Below are positions 46,803-57,842 of a stretch of 64,000 nt of DNA, piece after piece. The translations under genes were made by a program, and so were the position numbers. The notes below the pieces were generated by a model, which ran no database searches, was not told the DNA's origin, and worked only from the letters and a program-made list of their open reading frames with translations. Every line of letters begins with the position of its first letter. Within the stretch, counting starts at the first letter, position 1. The DNA is from Madurella fahalii (taxonomy: Eukaryota; Ascomycota; Sordariomycetes; Sordariales), in assembly GCA_029876055.1 (NCBI GenBank), contig CM056875.1, positions 310,001 to 374,000 on the forward strand. The letters are read 5' to 3'.

Positions 46803-48038
46803 GTCGGTATCTCCGTCGGGCCCGACTTCGCTACATCTCGCGTAGGCAGTCTTCGTGGCGGCGGTGTGGGTGAGGGCCGGCTACGAAGGATGACGATGAC
46901 GGTGGAAACGGTTGTCGAAGGCAAGGGTTCGGATTGCCTGCCGGGAGCCGGAAATCTGTGCTGAAACGGGACGCAGCAGCTGGGGTCAGGCGCACAACAG
47001 CCCCACTCTTTCGGGTTCCACTCCCTCTCTGGCCAGCCACACCGCTAGCCTGGCGCGATAAAGTTCAAACCCGCGTTTTCCTAAGGGTTTCGTCATTTCA
47101 AGATGATTTAAAATATCTAATGCGTGTATTCAATCTGTTATATACCTTCTAGCTAATTCTCTAGTTACCTAGGCGAGCTATGAGTGATAATTATTATTCT
47201 TACACCGCTTTGGCCTAGGGCGTGTCAGTCCTTTACTGCTATTTATCTTTAAGTAGAGGGCTAACCGTATGTAGTAAGACATTGTCTGGCGGACTTTACA
47301 AAACTCGGCACCTAGGCCTCGGGAATGGAGCCGACGAGTCTTGCAGACCCCTACTGATTAGGGACCGGGGATGTGGACCGGCGTGCTATCATGGGCATGA
47401 TCGTACTGCTCCTTACTGGACACGGCGCATGTGGGTCGGCGGCCATTGGGTCTGAAGGACGGACTCTTCATGGGAGCACCATATCACCAACTGCATTTCA
47501 TATACTGCCCACTACCAACATCCACCACCAACCACCAACGTATGCCACCAACCACCAACACACACCATATATCGCCAACAAATACAACCAACTACCAGCA
47601 CTCTCTTACACACACACCCATGGCGTAGCACTACAAGCTGTCTGCGTGAATGGGCCATGGGAATTACGACAGATACTTAATTAAGCAACTCAGCGCATCC
47701 ACGCTCCCAAAATCAGCCATCTGATTTGGGTCGGGCTTGGGTTGGAAAAGGGGCCGGGTATAGTAGTATCGTAGTCGATTATCCTCGCGGGGCACGTTAT
47801 CATTCAGGCAAAGCTGAGAGTTGCAAGTAAAAAAAGAGAGGACAGGTTCCGCCAGCAACCTCCGTTACGGCCTTTCGAGGCATGGAGCAGTAGCGATTCA
47901 AACCAGAACAGGCAAGTTGAGTATTACATATGATTGTCCGAGCAAGTGATGAGCACCCTGACGAACCTCTGCCCTATCCATAGCTCCGCCATGTGCTACC
48001 CTAGCAACTCCCGTGTGGGAATCCCCTAGCCGTGTCAG
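46803..48038. other. 1.2 kb intergenic region with dispersed repeat fragment
   Basis: BTN1 promoter at the left; from about 47050 it becomes AT-rich and non-coding, with CCACCAACCACCAAC-type simple sequence at 47517-47585. Contains a copy of a repeat also found at 55.4 kb (separate entry). Confidence 0.4.
47186..47246 (+). repeat. Dispersed repeat fragment, copy 1
   Basis: TTATTATTCTTACACCGC followed by a TTxxCCTA.GG block and TTTACTGCTAT; a second copy in the same orientation lies at 55443-55503 with differences that are mainly transitions. Probably a fragment of an old transposable element; family not recognised. Confidence 0.55.
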
Positions 48039-50033
48039 TCAGGTCGTTGTCTCCTGCCGCGGGAGCAACCGCACCCAGAACTGCGGCTTGCTCCACATGC
48101 CGTACATGCGGAACGCGTCCTCGAACACGACGGGCTGCTGGCCGGGCAGGGGCTCGACGTCAAACGACCAGAGCACCTTGGCGACAAACAGCCGCGTCTC
48201 GCGCCACGCGAGGCCCATGCCGGGGCAGGCGCGGGGGCCTTGGCTAAAGGGGAAGAACTGGTCCGTAGCGTCGTCCGCGAACGCCGGGTCCCACGCCGGG
48301 TGGTCGGCGGGCAGCCAGCGCTGGGGGCGGAAGCAGCGCGGCTCGCGGAAGTAGCGCGGGCTGCGCGTGAAGGCCCAGTGCGCGTACTGCACACCCACAC
48401 CGCGCGGGATGTGGTGTCCGTCGACGGTAGCGCCGGGGCTTACACGCGGCAGTCCGCCGCCGCCAATCACGGTCAGGCGCAGCGTCTCGAGTAGCGCCGC
48501 GTGGAGCAGCGGCAGCGCCGCCAGTGCGTCGGGCGTGATGTCGTCGTACCGCGCGAACGCGCCGCGGATCTCGTCCACCAGCCGTCGGTGCAGCGCGGGC
48601 TCCTGGAGCGAGAACATGATCGTGCAGAGGAACTGGCTCGAGGTGGGCTCGTATCCGGCGACGAGCAGCTGCCCGGCCACGACCCCGAGGTGCGTTTTCT
48701 GCTTGGCCGTGGGCACCGGCGCCGACGCCCCAAGCAGCTGGTCGAAGTGGTCCGCGTGCTTGGTCTCGCCGCGCCGGGCGATGCGCCGCTCAAACTCCGC
48801 ACGGTTGAGGCGCCGGACGCGGAGCTCGCCCATGGCGGTCCCCGGCGGGAGGAAGGCGTACTGTAGCGGCGACAAGAGGGGGAATTTGTGCGAGGTCTGG
48901 TGGATGGCGATGAAGAAATTGGCGCTCCACAGGGCGTTGAGGAAGGGCGCGCTCTTTGCTGCGTAGTGGTAGGGTGAGGCGGTTAGGTGTCTTAGTCATG
49001 AGTAGTAATAGACGAAGAGACTCGGAAAGTAAAACGGCAAGCGGTTCCGCTTACTTACCTTGCTCCACCTGGTGCATCTCGCGCCCATAGGCCAGCTCTG
49101 CCGAGATGTCCATGGCGACCCAGTCTGTCCACTGACGAATCATCAATAAAATAAGTATGTGAACGCCAGACAGAGTGAGCTGTGTGTGGATTTGATGCCA
49201 TGTCGCAACGTACCGTCCTGAGTTCTATCCCGCCTTCTCGGCTTCCCACCTCGCTCATTTTCTGGACAAACAGGTCAACGTACTTGTGCATCGTCGGCTC
49301 CTTGGACTTGATGGCCTTGACGCTGAACGCTGGCGCAATCATCTTGGCAATAGCGCGGTGCTTGGCCGGATCTGTCTCCCAAGTGAGGCCTTTGTCTCCT
49401 CCGCCAAGATCTATAAAGTCGGCCTTAGGGAAGTGCTCAATATATTTTGTGTGTGAGGCGTATATGTCTGGTCTTTCGCGTTAGCTGTATGCTCTTGTCC
49501 TGGGTGTTGCTGTTTTGCGCACCTGACGCAGCCTTGGGGGTGATGAAGGCGAGCTCGTTTGGGCCTATACGGACAACATCGCCTAGTCCGGGGGCACATA
49601 ATCCGTGTTGGCAAGCATTTGTCTAATAACTCCTGAGAGCATCGTCCGGTGCTCACCGTATTTCTCCAGAGCCTTAGCAATCGCCATGGGGTATTTTCCC
49701 GTGACCCTGGGCTTGTCAGTACAGGTAGACGGAATCTTGGGAGAGCACAGGAAGCACTACTAACCAATGATACGCGTACCATATGTTGGAGATGGCCGCA
49801 AGCTTTGGGCCGGGGAACCTGGAGGCGGGATGCAGATACAGGTGGTAGAAACAGCGGGCGGACGCGTATAATGAGACCTAATAGAGTTTGGTTTCAGTTC
49901 GGTGTCCGACTGCCAGATAATCAAGGAATATCTGGTGGGTCTGGTTGCCTACAGCGCCCAGGGCGAGGGTCGCCCATTGAACGGTGGTGACGTGAGCCGC
50001 AAATTCAAGAGGCGCCTGCAGAACGGACGCCAT
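48039..50033 (-). CDS. Cytochrome P450 monooxygenase (CYP65-like)
   Basis: Seven exons (50033-49953, 49877-49765, 49706-49657, 49582-49523, 49467-49214, 49131-49059, 48958-48039) give 516 residues, frame kept at every join. Membrane anchor near the N-terminus, then FYHLYLHPASRFPGPKLAA. C-helix region in GLTWETDPAKHRAIAKMIAP; I-helix VAGYEPTSSQF; ExxR in ETLRL; PERF-type CFRPQRW; heme loop FFPFSQGPRACPGMGLAWRE with the ligand Cys. The pattern resembles CYP65-type enzymes of fungal secondary metabolism (for example trichothecene C-15 hydroxylase relatives), anchored in the ER and needing CPR. An in-frame Met at 50081 would add 16 residues. TATA-like CTATAT lies about 95 bases upstream. A specific substrate cannot be named. 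Confidence 0.9.
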
Positions 50034-50734
50034 GGCTGCGCGGTAGAGGGTGCGAGGGAGTGTGTGATCACCAACGGACAAACGTCATGGGAAACTGCGC
50101 GAGTGTTTGGAGACCGACCGTGACGTTGACATATAGAGCGGTTGAAGGAGACCGAAAAGGAGACCAAAAAGCAGAGCATGAAAGGGGCGGTATCGCCTGC
50201 TTTTCAATGCATGTGTCATGCATGTTGGGCCCAACTCGCCAGTCACCCCATACAGTGCTCTGAGTCTCTTGACAAAACCGTCTTCATGTTGTGCCGCTGC
50301 GCAGCACCCACTGCGCCAACACCAACACGTCCCGTCACCAGGGGTGTAAGTAGCATATATATGGTCAAGGGCGCCCGTGTCAATTCACCTTCCTATAGGA
50401 GAAGAGTTGGTCATGGTCTCTAAATACCAAGTCACAAAGAGGGGTGGGACAACTGCTGCTGCCCTGCTACTGCCCTGCCAGTTAACCAAGACGAATCTTG
50501 GCCCCAATTCCTTTGCCTCATAGGGTAATTAACACGGCGGACATTCTGGGCGATCGCCGCATTCGTAGACGACTCACCAGACTAGCCAAAGGATTCGTCA
50601 TCGGCGTTGCCATCTTTATCGGGACTGCCATCCTCAAGAGTATGGCCATGATTGTCGTACCCAGGGTAGTATTCCAGTAGCAGAGGTGTCTTTCCCTTCT
50701 CGCCCGAATATATGAAAGGTAAGTTGATTAGCCG
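50034..50734. promoter_or_regulatory. P450 promoter region and 3' end of the TPR-like gene
   Basis: 0.7 kb; P450 promoter next to 50034. The 60-codon hydrophobic frame at 50498-50680 has no ATG start (TTG) and is not supported. Confidence 0.4.
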
Positions 50735-53334
50735 TCAGGTTACGGGGGTAGGCTGGAAATAATTAAACTTACTGTTTCTTTCTTGCACATCGAATCGTTT
50801 TACTTCATCATTTTCGTCGCCCGAGTCTGATGTCCCTAGGTAGTCCTCCACAGTCGTTCTACGTTGTGGGACTCTGGACGGTGGGTCATCTGTACCTCCA
50901 TTTCTAAGCCAGCCCAAAATATCTCGCTTGCTCTGTTCTCCAGGTCCCATCTCCTTTCTGCTCTCTACCACCAACCGATAACGTTCGACTCCCAGTTCTT
51001 CCATTCTATTTTGCAAGGCGTGCATCTCGCGTCTACCCCGAGTCGACCGCAATTTTAGCTCAATGTCATTGATTTCGGCTGTATTCCTAGCTAGCTTCTC
51101 GCGGGTCCGCATTTCAATGCTTGGCGGTCCCGGCAGGATTGGCGAAGTTTTCATGGCCCTATTCCTACTGGAAATGTCCCGGGCGTCCAGGTGGGTGGGT
51201 GTGGGCGGTTCGGTCGGTGGGGGCGGTGGGTATGGTCCCTCGTGCAGAGGAGAGGCTCCATGAAAGACTCCGCGGCGATAAATGTCTCGGGCGTCCAGGT
51301 GGGTGGGTGTGGGCGGTTCGGTCGGTGGGGGCGGTGGGTATGGTCCCTCATGTAGAGGAGGGGCTCCATCAAAGACTCCGGGACGATCATTGCGATCTTG
51401 CGAACCCCATATCTTCCAATGGCTGTCATGGTTTGGATAGGCGCCTGTGTAACCATTGTTGTTTCTCGCCATTGCTTGATAGGCGTTTTGTTGTGCCGGA
51501 TCGGGGGTCAGTCCTGCCAAAAGGTGTAGTCGGTCGGCGATCTCGTCTTTGTCCCCTGCCTCAATTTCGAGGAGAAGGTCGCGTCGTAACTCTTCACGCT
51601 CCGATGATGTATGAGCCAGCAGATCGCGGAAGAGGTTCAACGAACGCAACATCTTCTTATTCCCGGCTGACGACCAGATACCGTGGAGCTTGGGGAGGAC
51701 CCTCTCGACAGGTTGTACCCCTCGGTACATCATTTCCGAGAGACAACCTGTCTGAAGATCCAGGTCTCCCAACTCCTCAGCTGCTCGTAAAACCATCTGA
51801 GCTGTGGGGGCGAAGTCATGCCCGGGCGCAGCCGGCCTCGGTTTCCATCGCGGTATTGCACCATGTGAGGGATTGTATCTAGGGAAAATTCCCGATGGGA
51901 ACACGCTCCAGTGGAATTTGAAGCCGCCGGGTTCCGAATACAAGTCGCGCCTATCATAGGTTGCTTGACGGATGAAAAGAAGCTCGTTGTTGTCTTTAAT
52001 CATTCGTTTAGCCATGATCCATCGAAGACACGGTCGAGTCATCAGGTTTGCATCGTCGAGGGCAAGAAGCGCAGAGCCACATTCATTAGCGGCTTCCATG
52101 TATTCCTTCATCCTGTCCTCGCAATAGGAGTCCAGTGAAGGCACATCTCTCCTAGAATGCAGAGCGTACATGGTAAAGGTATCCAGCAGGGCAAACAATG
52201 TTGGCTCATCTTCAGCGCTCTCACTCCATCGCTCGCGCAACTCTTCCGGGGAGAGTAGTGCTAGGAGCTGATGTCCTGATAAACCCGGGGGTAGCGGCGG
52301 CATGCTCATTAACTGGGCAACTTGAGTTAACGTATTTTGAGCGAGGTGGCTCTGAACCAAGTCCCTGAACTCCCACACCATCCCTCGATCTCTCAGATGT
52401 CGGTATAAAGCGTCTATGTGATATAACGGGGCTACTTCATACAAATTGTAACCGATATGAGGGAGAAGGGAGAACACTTGGCACTGTGCAGCATGAGGTT
52501 ATTGATTCACAATGGCTCTCTAGCACGGCGATGATGGTGATGGGAACGTACCTCGGTGGAGTCGAGCCTCGGCCAAGAGCGTTTAACTACTGCCCTGACT
52601 GCCAGGAGTATGTGCCTGAATTGTTTACCAGGGGTATTCTTCCCAGAGCCTTTCTTCGCTGCCAATAACAGCATGTCCCAGTTCAGTTGCAAGGCATCAG
52701 GGTCTTCCATGGGAGGTGGGGCTTTCTCTTCTGCCAGTTTTTCAAGCTGGGCATACTGGCCAGTCTCGTAGAGACACTGCGCGTACTGGACGAGGACGTA
52801 TTTGTTGTCGAGAAAGGGGCTAAGACGGTTCCGGTATAGCGCGATGGCCTCTGTGAAATGACCAAGTCTGCGCAATCTCGAACACTCCTCAAGCACATCC
52901 TCGGGATCGTCTCGCACGGGCAGAGACATGTGAACTGTGACATCCTGCGGGCAGAGTGGGTCAACGCGAAGCATGGGTTACCGCTCAGGTCCACGGTCGT
53001 CTTCGTCGCTGGTTTCACCTTGATCGCCGCGGCCGTCTATGATGACCGTCCGGTGATCGGTGGCGCGAGTTCTCACTCTCGATCTTGACCGTCGAGCCTT
53101 GCCGCCTTGATCGGCACCAGGTGAAATGCGAGGGTTGGTACCGCAGTCGGCCCGGTAATTGCGATGGTGTGGGCCGATGTGGCCGCTTGCAGGGCGCGGT
53201 GCAATATCTCTAACGAAGGTCTCGATATATGGAAGGAAAGACGGCGTATTTAAGCCGTCGTCCTTCCTGGTCTCGGTTTTGTTGGGTCGAGACTTGGATT
53301 CTCGACGAGACGATGAGCTTGAATGTTCCGACAT
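50735..53334 (-). CDS. Unrecognised protein with N-terminal TPR-like repeat and tandem proline-rich duplication
   Basis: Preferred model: exons 53334-53019, 52934-52552 and 52483-50735, 815 residues. The second intron (GTACGT...GCACAG) is clear. The first (GTGAAA...GTCACAG) is inferred from frame closure; otherwise the protein starts at the Met at 52974 (723 residues). After a Ser/Arg-rich N-terminus there is a helical pair, EECSRLRRLGHFTEAIALYR and YVLVQYAQCLYETGQYAQLE, that reads like TPR/PPR-type repeats. The middle is mostly helical without known motifs. Near residues 620-690 a 36-residue unit (GVF.GA.PLHEGPYPP) occurs twice in tandem, and a coiled coil follows (EINDIELKLRSTRGRREMHA). No catalytic motif. 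Divergent, 420 bases away, from another unrecognised gene. Confidence 0.65.
51181..51396 (-). repeat. 108 bp in-frame tandem duplication (2 units)
   Basis: Units 51181-51288 and 51289-51396 are nearly identical, with a central block of about 75 bases essentially unchanged; differences cluster at the unit ends. Each encodes 36 residues rich in Pro, Thr and His. Recent duplication or copy-number-variable coding minisatellite. Confidence 0.85.
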
Positions 53335-53755
53335 GGCCGAGCGGGCGAGCGATGGTGTTTGTGATGGGATAATTACCGGGTAAGGTAAGGTAGTTTGTTG
53401 GATGGACGGTGTCAGGCGGAGTCAAGACTCGGGAGCCTTGTTCAAAAATTGAATTTTATATCATGACTAATTTCAACGTGCGGCTGAACAGCGGTCCCTG
53501 TGATGAAACTCCAAGTGCATTCGGCCGCTGCGGCGCAGCACATGATATACTTGCCTGATTGGCGAGAAGAGGCTGAGTGAGCGCTTTTCTGGCGATGCCC
53601 TGCTGCCTCAGCAATCAGCTCTGCGGCGTAGCAGGCTCAAATAGCGCCAACCACCCCTCACCGATGCGAAGGCTCCGGCAGTGGAAATTTCGCCTTTTTA
53701 TTTGTTCAGGAGAAAGGAAAGAAAAAAGGAAGAAAAAGGAAGAAAACAAGTTTCA
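53335..53755. promoter_or_regulatory. Divergent promoter of the orphan pair
   Basis: 420 bases between the two orphan starts, with AAGGTAAGG near 53383-53392 and an A/G-rich tract (AAAGGAAG type) before the plus-strand start. Confidence 0.45.
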
Positions 53756-55337
53756 ATGAACGTGACAACGGTCACTGCAGCACCAGCAACATCGCAATCC
53801 TGGCCACAACGACGGGGCCCCGCTATCAAAGTTAGACGATATGGACGCAGCGACTTCGAGAGATTTGACGAGGAGACCGCGCGGGGCTCTCACCTCTGCG
53901 TCGGATCGGCCGCCATCGGAAAAGTAGACAACCGATTGCAAATACCACTGGAAAATGGCCCAATGAGGCACCCTAGGCAACGAAAAGACGCCAGCGGGCA
54001 TCGTCTACATGGACATCACCTTCAAGCAGCCCCACGGCTACTGGCTCGAGCGAGCCAGTGTCTTTGTTACCCTGAGCGAAGATATGTCCTCTTATGCCCT
54101 CTATGCTCCCCGCCGCGAGACCTTCAAACCAAGACGGCCCCTCAACTCCGAGTATGCCGTGCAAATTACCGAGCACTACGGGCCCCGCTTCCTCACTGGC
54201 ACAAAGACGGTTCTCACAAAGACCAAACGTGACACGTTCGTCCCAACCCTCGGCGCCATGGGCTTCGAGTTCGGCGGTATCGGTCGCGAGTCCAACACCT
54301 CCAAAGACCGTGTCGGTCGATGGGTCTTCAAGGGCATTGTACGCAAGCCAAAGGGCCGTGACGGCCTACGAACCCTAGAATGGGAGTTCACCGGGAACGA
54401 CCTCGACCCCGGTCAAGCGCACAAGCAGGAGTACCGGGCCGCGTTCGCCTTCGAGCACAGCAAACGTCCCGTCTTCATGCGCGTCGAGGTCGAGGGCAAG
54501 CTACGTGGTAGGAGCCGCCAAATAAAACACGACCTGCTCAAATTCTCGTCAACTTTCGGCAAAAAGGACAACTCCACCTTGACTGAGCTAGACTTGGGCA
54601 GCCATGTCGAGTTCAAGCGGTCCTTGGATGAGGTCGCACGGAGTCTTGACGTAGCCATGCAGATGGGGAACTGCGAGGAAGTACTTCTCGAGGTGCCGGA
54701 TCCAGCCCCCGCGCGGTTCATGCACGAAGCCAGCACAGAGAGCCTTCCTGGTCAGACACAGCGACTACCACTTCAACAGCGCCCAGCGTCTGAGCAGTGT
54801 GGAGGAGGCGATATCCAGGAGTTGGAGGAAGGTCTGGAACTCCAAGGGCATGAATGCAGATATGTCCAAGACTGTGCTCTAGACCCCATTCTGGAGTCTC
54901 TCCGACAGCAACTACGAGATCGAGTCGGCAGTCACATGGCCGTCGGTACCCATATGGAAGAGACGAGAAGGGACTCCGAAATAACAAGCGATGGGGACAC
55001 CATGACCACCACCGCTATGAACAGCGAATCAGTTTCAATCGAACCCACCCCACCCCTTAAAGCTGTCGATCAGACAGTGTCGGAGATTGCGAAGATCCCA
55101 GCTCTTCTTGTGCTCTTAAAGTTCATAACAACCATATTGCAATGGTTCTCAAGGGCACAACAGTTCATACAAGATCCGACCCAGAGAGTTGCGTCGGGGC
55201 GGCACAATCATGAGCTAATCGACAGCGCTAGGCTATTAAAGGGAGAAATACCCAGGCGAACGGACCGGCCGTGGGAAAGACAACAGGATAAGGCGGCTGA
55301 AGCATTCGCCTCTGTCCAGAACGTCGTGATGAAATGA
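53756..55337 (+). pseudogene. Unrecognised protein, 5' end apparently frameshifted; intact from 54009
   Basis: From Met 54009 an intact 442-residue frame runs to the stop. It looks truncated: in the same frame just upstream lies LGNEKTPAGIVYMDITF, preceded at once by a stop (TGA in CCAATGAGGC). The other frame, open from the Met at 53756, carries protein-like sequence RRYGRSDFERFDEE, HLCVGSAAIGKVDNRLQ and IPLENGP up to the same spot. One surplus base near 53965-53970 would explain this; I found no intron that joins them. The main part has strand-rich segments (RWVFKGIVRKPKGRDGLRT, RPVFMRVEVEGKLRG) and one hydrophobic segment near 55095-55150 (IPALLVLLKFITTILQW) that may be a membrane helix. 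No family recognised. If unshifted start 54009 is used, the protein is still complete as predicted. Confidence 0.6.
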
Positions 55338-56813
55338 ACTCCAATTCACTGAAAAAATCCTTGCACAAAGTCTGAAGAGCGCTAGTGCAGACAGGGGTTT
55401 GCTTTATTGATAGGCTAAAAGGGTTCATTTCATTGAAATTTTCATTATTATTCTTACACCGCCTTATCCTAAGGGTATTCCGGTCCCTCTACTGCTATGT
55501 GCATAAACACCGTACTGTTAGAATGGTGCAGAAACACACATCTACACCCACATACCCATGAAGACGAGGTAGAGAGCAACGACAGTGGAACCAGCAGGTA
55601 GACATGGCTAAGTAGACAACCTCATCAGTAGATACCTGCAGCCCAAACACGCCAAAAACAACATGTGCAAATGGAGCTCCCTCTGATCAGAAGGAGACTA
55701 CGAAGTAATTCCGGAGAGCGTAGTCTAACTAGGTAGCCGTCTGCATCGGAATAATTGTAAGAAATACCATGCCGGACTCTTAACTTAAATGTGACACGTG
55801 TGTAACCTCACAATTTCCCAAGCGCACCTTCGAAGTCCGAGTGTGAACTCCACGGGGCGTCATGCGTCAAGCCCGGTCGCGATTCTGCGACTGGTCTCGC
55901 TTTTGGCAAAGCTAGGGCGTGTGATTCACTACAAATCGCAATAGCATTAATTACCGATAATGACTAAGCCAAGTATACGGCCGCTAGATGGCCGCTATAC
56001 AGCCCCGTCGGCCCGCAGAACTCTGGCCGAACGTTGTCGCCGGGTGATCGATAGCTATACGTCATCACATGCCGCGGGAACTTCTGTTTAAATTCACCAA
56101 GACCGTTGTGATGAGATACAAAGTTTGAAACCTATTAGTCTCCTCAGAAACTCAAGAGACTCAGTTACCAGGCATGGATTGACCCAAACACCCCAACCCG
56201 ATCACGATGGTAACAAATACGAAGACCCATGGCAACCCAACATATGCCAGCCCAGAGAAGCCGGTTTTAGAACTTTGGATGCTAACCCTAAAAGGAGAGG
56301 TTTTGGCAAGAATCCTGCCCCAGCCTACTATTAACCCTCCCATAGTTATGGAAGTACTAGTACGTTCGGCAACCTTGCCAATTCTCACTCTCCTCTGGGC
56401 CTCCCAAATCAGCGCAAGGGCGCACAAGACAGCTTCAAACAACCCGCGGCTACACCTGACGTTTCGCGGCATCCGGCATTCTGCTTTGCAATCCAATAGG
56501 TGGCTACCTGCATATGAGCGACCGTTGATTAATCAGCACCCACCCCCTTTTGAACCACGAGTTCCTCCGGCCAATCCGCGCCGCTGATCAAGGAGCTTCG
56601 AAAGCGAAATGGAATCAAGGTTTCCTATGCTAAATATCCACTAGTATCGTCTAATTGATATTGGAGCGCATAAACCCATGGTTATAAGTATCTCTAGTTC
56701 AGCCCAGCCAAGGCTCCGGGGGCTGCTCTCATTGCCATCCACACCCTGTCTCTAGCGGCGAAAACGAATTGACTATCTCAAGGCCTCGTATCCAAACCGA
56801 CGAGACTCACAAG
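55338..56813. other. 1.5 kb AT-richer intergenic region
   Basis: Begins with the second copy of the dispersed repeat. The remainder has no supported gene; a hydrophobic minus-strand frame at 56161-56496 lacks family features. The last 100 bases are the MDR gene leader. Confidence 0.4.
55443..55503 (+). repeat. Dispersed repeat fragment, copy 2
   Basis: Starts TTATTATTCTTACACCGC, then CTTATCCTAAGGGTATTCC and CTCTACTGCTAT; matches copy 1 at 47186-47246 across about 55 bases. The copies flank the P450 and orphan-pair block in direct orientation. Confidence 0.55.
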
Positions 56814-57842
56814 ATGTCTTCCCACTCTACCCCCACAATGAAAGCCATCATCATCTCAGCCTTCGGGCCCGTTGAGAACCTAGTGATCCGCGACGTCGCC
56901 GTGCCCATCCCGACCCCAGGGACGGCGCGCATCAAGATCCGCGCCTTCGGCATCAACCACGCCGAGATGCACATGCGGCGCGGCGAGTGGGCCGAGTCCG
57001 TCCCCATCAGCGGCATCGAGTGCGTCGGGACCATCGACTCGTGCCCCGGCGGCGAGCTCCGCCCGGGCACCGCCGTGGCGTCCGTCATGGGCGGGCTGGG
57101 CCGCACCGTCCCCGGCAGCTACGCAGAGTACACGGTCGCGCGGGTCGAGAACATCGTCCCGCTCGCCGACCCCGGCGAGCAGCCCCGCCTGCTGTGGGAC
57201 CGGCTTGCCGCCCTGCCCGAGTCGTACTGCACGGCGTGGACGTGCCTGTTCCGGAACCTGGGCCTCGAAAGCGGCCACACCCTTCTGATCCGCGGAGCGA
57301 CCTCGGCTTTTGGGCGGGCTGCGCTCAACCTCGCCGTCGACGCAGGCGCGGTCGTGACGGCGACGTCGAGGAGCGAGGCCAAGTTTGCCGAACTGAGGGC
57401 GCTGGGGGCGGCAGATGCGATGCTCGAGGGCCCCGGTCTGCCGGATCGGCTGAGGGGGGTCGGGAAGCCGGAGAAGTTTGATAGGATCCTAGAGCTTGTT
57501 GGGAATAGCACGGTTGTGGAGTCCCTTACGCTGGTGAAAAGGCATGGCCGATTGTGTCTTGCGGGGTGGCTCGGCGGCCTTGATCCTCTCAAGGACTTCA
57601 ACCCGCTCTTGCAGATGGCAAGCGGTGTTCATTTCAGCTTTTTCGGCAGTTTTGTCTTCGGCACTCCCGAGTTTCCTCTCTCGGATGTTCCCTTGAAAAC
57701 CATTGTCCAGGCTGTTGCGGATGGGAAGTTTGATGCTAAGCCGTTCAAAGTGTTTAAGTTCGAAGATATCCAGGAGGCCCACCGGTATATGGAGAAAGGC
57801 TTGGCGAGTGGGAAGACGGTCGTGGTTGTGGACTCGACGTGA
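56814..57842 (+). CDS. MDR-superfamily zinc-independent oxidoreductase (quinone/enoyl reductase type)
   Basis: Single exon, 342 residues from MSSHSTPTMKA; a Met at 56769 would add 15 residues and one at 56838 would trim to MKAIIIS. GroES-like N-terminal domain: FGPVENLVIRDVAVPIPTPG, RAFGINHAEMHMRRGEW and SGIECVGTI. The Rossmann part has LIRGATSAFGRAALNLAV binding NAD(P)H and ATSRSEAKFAEL. No structural or catalytic zinc cysteines are present, so it belongs to the quinone oxidoreductase / trans-enoyl reductase side of the family. Substrate unknown; proximity to PKS and SAT4 relics makes a former tailoring role possible. Very high GC codon use contrasts with the AT-rich flanks. Confidence 0.88.
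   Translation: MSSHSTPTMKAIIISAFGPVENLVIRDVAVPIPTPGTARIKIRAFGINHAEMHMRRGEWAESVPISGIECVGTIDSCPGGELRPGTAVASVMGGLGRTVPGSYAEYTVARVENIVPLADPGEQPRLLWDRLAALPESYCTAWTCLFRNLGLESGHTLLIRGATSAFGRAALNLAVDAGAVVTATSRSEAKFAELRALGAADAMLEGPGLPDRLRGVGKPEKFDRILELVGNSTVVESLTLVKRHGRLCLAGWLGGLDPLKDFNPLLQMASGVHFSFFGSFVFGTPEFPLSDVPLKTIVQAVADGKFDAKPFKVFKFEDIQEAHRYMEKGLASGKTVVVVDST

Noticed and set aside
50498..50680. 60-residue hydrophobic peptide frame
   Set aside because: Begins at TTG, not ATG, and there is no supporting splice or promoter evidence.
56161..56496. 111-codon minus-strand hydrophobic frame
   Set aside because: Looks membrane-like in its last 30 residues but matches no family and lies in AT-rich DNA.
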